Assembly (NCBI GenBank): GCA_012735335.1
Contig: JAAYHO010000227.1
Coordinates: 1-8,636 of the forward strand
Source: Gammaproteobacteria bacterium
Lineage (GTDB): Bacteria > Pseudomonadota > Gammaproteobacteria > Pseudomonadales > Pseudomonadaceae
Length of the DNA: 8,636 nt
Direction of reading: 5' to 3'
Of the stretch, positions 6,421 through 8,636 are shown in pieces. Within the stretch, counting starts at the first letter, position 1. The number at the start of each line of letters is the position of its first letter. The notes beneath the pieces are model-generated. The model was not told the DNA's origin and did no database searches. It saw nothing but the letters and a program-made list of their open reading frames with translations. Both the position numbers and the translations under genes were made by a program.

Positions 6421-6471
6421 GCTGAGCCGGTCGTGGCGGGCCGTGCTCCATCGCGGCCACTTGGGCTCAGC
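6421..6471. repeat. Nested hairpin to the right of the REPIN-like core
   Basis: GCTGAGCC (6421-6428) and GGCTCAGC (6464-6471) are perfect eight-base arms. Inside them GTGGC (6433-6437) pairs with GCCAC (6456-6460), or alternatively GGCCG (6439-6443) with CGGCC (6454-6458). The interior contains CTCCATC (6446-6452), which is GATGGAG on the other strand, the same head seen at 6298-6304 and next to the REP at 6339. It may be a degenerate REP copy. Confidence 0.45.
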
Positions 6472-6598
6472 AGTCCCTCCGATATCTCGCTCTTCAATAG
6501 CATTTTCATCGCACGAACCGGCAAACCCTGTTGTCCGAGTCTGTAGCTTCGTTTCCCCGCGAGGCTGACACTCGCGAGATGACAGGAGTTGACTCCGC

Positions 6599-7030
6599 AT
6601 GCTCTGGTTTCTGACGCTGCATATCATGGCTCTGGTGATCTGGGCGGCAGCCTTGCTGTATATGCCGGCGCTGATTGCTGCCCGGGGCGCGCATCAGTTG
6701 CCGGTGCAGGCGCCGAGCAATCCCTATGACTCCATCGAGCGCTTGGTCTTTACCCGCATTGCCACACCGGCCGCACTGACCGCGATCATCGCCGGTACGC
6801 TGGTGTTCGTGCTGGATATGACCATCGCCCCCTGGCTGATCATCAAGCTGACGCTGGTGATCGGGCTGGTGCTCTGCCATCTTGCTGCTGGTTGGCTGGT
6901 ATTGCGGGTGGAGCGGGGCGGGACGCCGCTGGTGCCGCTGTGCCTGCTGCTGGCGCTGGGCAGTCTGGGGCTGTTCGGCCTGATTCTCTGGCTGGTGCTG
7001 GCCAAGCCGTCGCTGGAGATATTGCTGTGA
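6599..7030 (+). CDS. HemJ/CopD-like small four-helix membrane protein
   Basis: A 143-residue inner-membrane protein with four predicted helices at about 4-24, 54-74, 79-101 and 109-135. The layout resembles the HemJ (UPF0093)/CopD group: LTLHIMALVIWAAALLYMPAL in helix 1 (His8), RIATPAALTAIIAGTLVF (Arg53) in helix 2, and WLIIKLTLVIGLVLCHLAAG (Lys83, His94) in helix 3. In HemJ, conserved His and Lys residues of this kind support heme binding and protoporphyrinogen IX oxidation. In CopD-type proteins, copper handling is proposed. Which applies here cannot be decided. AGGAG at 6584-6588, ten bases before the ATG, supports the start. It is convergent with the DUF2231 gene, 20 bp away, and close to oxidase genes, which suggests heme or copper supply to the oxidase. 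Confidence 0.65.
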   Translation: MLWFLTLHIMALVIWAAALLYMPALIAARGAHQLPVQAPSNPYDSIERLVFTRIATPAALTAIIAGTLVFVLDMTIAPWLIIKLTLVIGLVLCHLAAGWLVLRVERGGTPLVPLCLLLALGSLGLFGLILWLVLAKPSLEILL

Positions 7031-7050
7031 GCCTGCAACCAGCGTACCGG

Positions 7051-7527
7051 TCACGGGGAGTCGCTCGGCTCCGGCGTCTCCTCGAAGTCGACGCCGATGG
7101 CATGGTCATACACCAGTTGCCCGCCGAAGAAACTGGTCAGGGCAATCAGCGCGCCGCTGGCCAGCGACAGATAGAGTCCCCAGGGCAGAATCGCCTCCTG
7201 CATCTGGCCGATCCGCAGTATCCAGTTGAGGGTCGCCAGCGACAGCAGCATGACCGCGAGGATGGCATGGCACCAGGCGGTGATCAGGCGGCGGATCTTC
7301 TCCACCAGCAGCAGGTCCAGCAGACCGATAGTCCCCGAAACCCAGCCACCGATTACGCCTACGCCAACCAGCCAGATACTGGCCCTGGCCCAGAAGGCAT
7401 CGCCGGTCAGCACATGGGCCAGGTCGGTACCTATCAGACCGATCAACGCCGCCACCGGGAAGTGGATCAGCATCGGGTGAATCGGGTGGCCTCCGATGGA
7501 CATTCTGCTGGAGATGGACTCGGACAT
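7051..7527 (-). CDS. DUF2231 domain membrane protein
   Basis: A 158-residue integral membrane protein of the DUF2231 family, function unknown. The diagnostic N-terminal motif GGHPIHPMLIHFPVA (residues 12-26) supplies His14, His17 and His22, followed by His38 and a later His87, a pattern suggestive of metal or heme binding but unproven. Four membrane helices are expected at about 20-40, 51-72, 85-105 and 116-136. The C-terminal tail is short and acidic (DFEETPEPSDSP). AGGAGA (7542-7537 on the minus strand) lies nine bases before the ATG, supporting this start over Met9. It faces the HemJ/CopD-like gene tail to tail and diverges from the subunit II gene with only 33 bp between start codons, so the two promoters must overlap or lie within coding sequence. 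Confidence 0.88.
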   Translation of the reverse strand: MSESISSRMSIGGHPIHPMLIHFPVAALIGLIGTDLAHVLTGDAFWARASIWLVGVGVIGGWVSGTIGLLDLLLVEKIRRLITAWCHAILAVMLLSLATLNWILRIGQMQEAILPWGLYLSLASGALIALTSFFGGQLVYDHAIGVDFEETPEPSDSP

Positions 7528-7560
7528 GCGGCGGATTCTCCTGTAGCTGGGGCGTCGGGT

Positions 7561-8268
7561 ATGGGTTCCAGTCTGGCACTCCGTGGCGGAATCTGCCTGG
7601 CCTCATTGGTTATGACCGCGTGCAGCGGCCCTTATTCCACCTTGAATCCCGCCGGGCCTGCGGCGGCGGATGCAGCAGCCCTGTGGTGGGGTATGTCGAG
7701 CTTCGCCGTGCTGGTGCTGCTGGTGGTGGTCGGGCTCTGGCTGTATGCCCTGCGCCGCAGGCCCGGACAGATCAGTCAGGAGCAGGCCCGGCGTATCCAG
7801 AACCGCTGGATCATCGGCGGCGGACTGCTGTTGCCGATCACCAGCATGGGTGTGTTGCTGGCCTTCGGCATTCCCATCGGCCACCGCATGTTGCCCCTGC
7901 CGGTGGCCGGACAGGACGTGTTGCGTATCGAGGTGACCGGTCACCAGTGGTGGTGGCAGGTCGAGTACCCGCAGCAGGGCGTGGAGCTGCGTAACGAGCT
8001 GCATATCCCCGCCGGTCAGCCGGTGGATCTGCACCTGACCAGCAATGATGTGATCCATTCCTTCTGGGTGCCGCGCCTCGGCGGCAAGCTGGACATGCTG
8101 CCGGGCCGGACCAATGTGCTGCGCCTGCAGGCCCATGAGCCCGGAATCTACCATGGCCAGTGCGCTGAGTTCTGCGGCACCGGCCATGCGCACATGCAAT
8201 TCACCGTGCATGCCCATGCCCCGGCGGACTTCGCGGCATGGCTGGAGAGCGCCGATGACAGCCAGTGA
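7561..8268 (+). CDS. coxB: Cytochrome c oxidase subunit II, lipoprotein with CuA site
   Basis: A 235-residue subunit that accepts electrons from cytochrome c through a binuclear CuA centre and passes them to subunit I. The N-terminus has a lipoprotein signal with lipobox Met-Thr-Ala-Cys21. Two membrane helices lie at about 43-63 and 83-105, followed by a periplasmic cupredoxin domain. The aromatic electron-entry patch GHQWWWQVEY is at 128-137. All CuA ligands are present: His166 (DVIHSFWVP), Cys201, Glu203 (backbone), Cys205, His209 and Met212 (CAEFCGTGHAHM). There is no C-terminal cytochrome c domain, so it is not a caa3-type subunit. The reading frame is open far upstream, but that part is antisense to DUF2231; ATG 7561 directly precedes the signal peptide and has only a weak GGGG eight bases away. 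The name ctaC is equally used. Confidence 0.95.
   Translation: MGSSLALRGGICLASLVMTACSGPYSTLNPAGPAAADAAALWWGMSSFAVLVLLVVVGLWLYALRRRPGQISQEQARRIQNRWIIGGGLLLPITSMGVLLAFGIPIGHRMLPLPVAGQDVLRIEVTGHQWWWQVEYPQQGVELRNELHIPAGQPVDLHLTSNDVIHSFWVPRLGGKLDMLPGRTNVLRLQAHEPGIYHGQCAEFCGTGHAHMQFTVHAHAPADFAAWLESADDSQ
8244..8249 (+). promoter_or_regulatory. Ribosome binding site for subunit I inside coxB
   Basis: GGAGAG lies within the coxB coding sequence, five bases before the ATG at 8255. It sets the start of the overlapping subunit I gene and fits translational coupling. Confidence 0.6.
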
Positions 8269-8636
8269 TCAACGTCAGCAGAACGCCCGGCTGCACCGGG
8301 AATATGATCGGGTCTGGGGCAACTGGCCCGGCTGGGGTGCGCTGGCGGCGGTCAACCATACCTCGGTAGGGCTGCGCTTCATCATCACCGGACTGCTGTT
8401 CTTCCTGATCGGCGGAGTGATGGCGATGTTGATGCGCACCCAGCTGGCTCTGCCGGAGCAGGACATTGTCGGGCTCGAGCTGTATAGCCAGTTGTTCACC
8501 ATGCACGGCACCCTGATGATGTTCCTGTTTGCCATTCCGGTGCTGGAAGGGGTGGCCATGTATCTGATCCCGAAGATGGTCGGCGCCCGGGATCTGCCCT
8601 TTCCCCGGCTGGGGGCCATGGGCTACTTCTGCTACC
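8255..8636 (+). CDS. ctaD: Cytochrome c oxidase subunit I, N-terminal part
   Basis: The first 127 residues of the catalytic heme-copper oxidase subunit; the gene runs off the right edge. After a charged cytoplasmic N-terminus (EYDRVWGNWPGWGALAAVNH), helix I covers about 40-62 (LRFIITGLLFFLIGGVMAML). Helix II begins near 80 with QLFTMHGTLMMFLFAIPVLEG, where His84 is the low-spin heme a ligand and MHGT is the family signature. YLIPKMVGARDLPFPRLGAM is the conserved loop before helix III. The gene overlaps the end of coxB by 14 bp and uses GGAGAG five bases upstream, so subunits II and I are probably translationally coupled. Many Pseudomonas versions carry a fused subunit III domain, but that part would lie outside the window. 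The alternative symbol coxA is in use. Confidence 0.95.
   Translation, partial: MTASDQRQQNARLHREYDRVWGNWPGWGALAAVNHTSVGLRFIITGLLFFLIGGVMAMLMRTQLALPEQDIVGLELYSQLFTMHGTLMMFLFAIPVLEGVAMYLIPKMVGARDLPFPRLGAMGYFCY

Larger units (their letters stand above)
6225..6598. other. 374-bp non-coding region rich in inverted repeats
   Basis: No convincing gene is present in either strand. The open frames crossing it are proline/arginine/serine-rich and have no family resemblance. The left part holds the thrC stop hairpin. The middle (6298-6471) is a nested set of inverted repeats with a REPIN-like core. The right part (about 6475-6598) is less GC-rich and probably carries the promoter of the following membrane-protein gene, though no clear -35/-10 pair stands out. 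A six-pair hairpin CGCGAG/CTCGCG (6558-6563 and 6571-6576) lies just before that gene's AGGAG at 6584-6588. Confidence 0.7.

Noticed and set aside
6558..6576. CGCGAG/CTCGCG hairpin before the HemJ/CopD-like gene as a riboswitch or terminator
   Set aside because: Six pairs only, no T-tract and no larger conserved fold around it; not enough to call a regulatory RNA.
6058..6627. Minus-strand open frame of 189 codons across the thrC end and the intergenic region
   Set aside because: It spans the thrC 3' end in antisense and the REP-like repeats, has no family resemblance and no sensible ribosome site. It is a by-product of high GC content.
6892..7560. A long open frame continuing upstream of coxB, giving a 458-residue protein
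   Set aside because: The first 223 codons are antisense to the DUF2231 gene and overlap the HemJ/CopD-like gene. They read as low-complexity Gln/Gly/Arg-rich sequence. The lipoprotein signal beginning at ATG 7561 marks the true N-terminus.
1..8636. Mobile island, prophage, CRISPR or defence system
   Set aside because: XerD is the housekeeping recombinase in its usual neighbourhood, not an integrase. There is no transposase, att duplication, spacer array or toxin-antitoxin pair, and codon use looks uniform.

Overview
The window looks like chromosomal DNA from a Pseudomonas-lineage gammaproteobacterium (Pseudomonas or Halopseudomonas type). The coding strands are GC-rich with G/C-ending codons. 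The block xerD-dsbC-hom-thrC has the gene order known from Pseudomonas genomes, and the Hom and ThrC proteins read as very close to Pseudomonas homologues. The genus is inferred from remembered family sequences, not from a search.

Layout: positions 1-169 hold no gene I can support. A DUF5610-type small protein (170-769) is followed by a stand-alone aquaporin Z gene (913-1602) with a plausible promoter in front. Then comes the same-strand block xerD (1705-2622), dsbC (2679-3398), hom (TTG start, 3463-4770) and thrC (4818-6224), with gaps of 47-64 bp. XerD resolves chromosome dimers. DsbC isomerises periplasmic disulfides. Hom and ThrC catalyse successive parts of the aspartate-to-threonine branch: homoserine formation, then threonine formation from phosphohomoserine. 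The homoserine kinase is not in the window.

A 374-bp non-coding stretch (6225-6598) separates this housekeeping block from a respiratory region. It contains a REPIN-like pair of inverted REP hairpins with GGAG heads, inside a larger roughly symmetric repeat structure. The respiratory region has a small HemJ/CopD-like four-helix membrane protein (6599-7030), a convergent DUF2231 membrane protein on the minus strand (7051-7527), and a divergent cytochrome c oxidase pair. That pair is lipoprotein subunit II with a complete CuA site (7561-8268), overlapping by 14 bp the start of subunit I (8255 to the window end, partial). The two small membrane proteins probably serve oxidase biogenesis or heme/copper handling, but that is context only.

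No CRISPR array, rRNA, tRNA, prophage or complete insertion sequence is visible. The most notable non-coding signals are the REPIN-like element with compensatory stem changes, two abutting perfect hairpins filling the hom-thrC gap where they may mask the thrC ribosome binding site, a 16-bp-arm hairpin after aqpZ, and a 14-bp perfect palindrome before dsbC. I see no convincing new multi-gene system.
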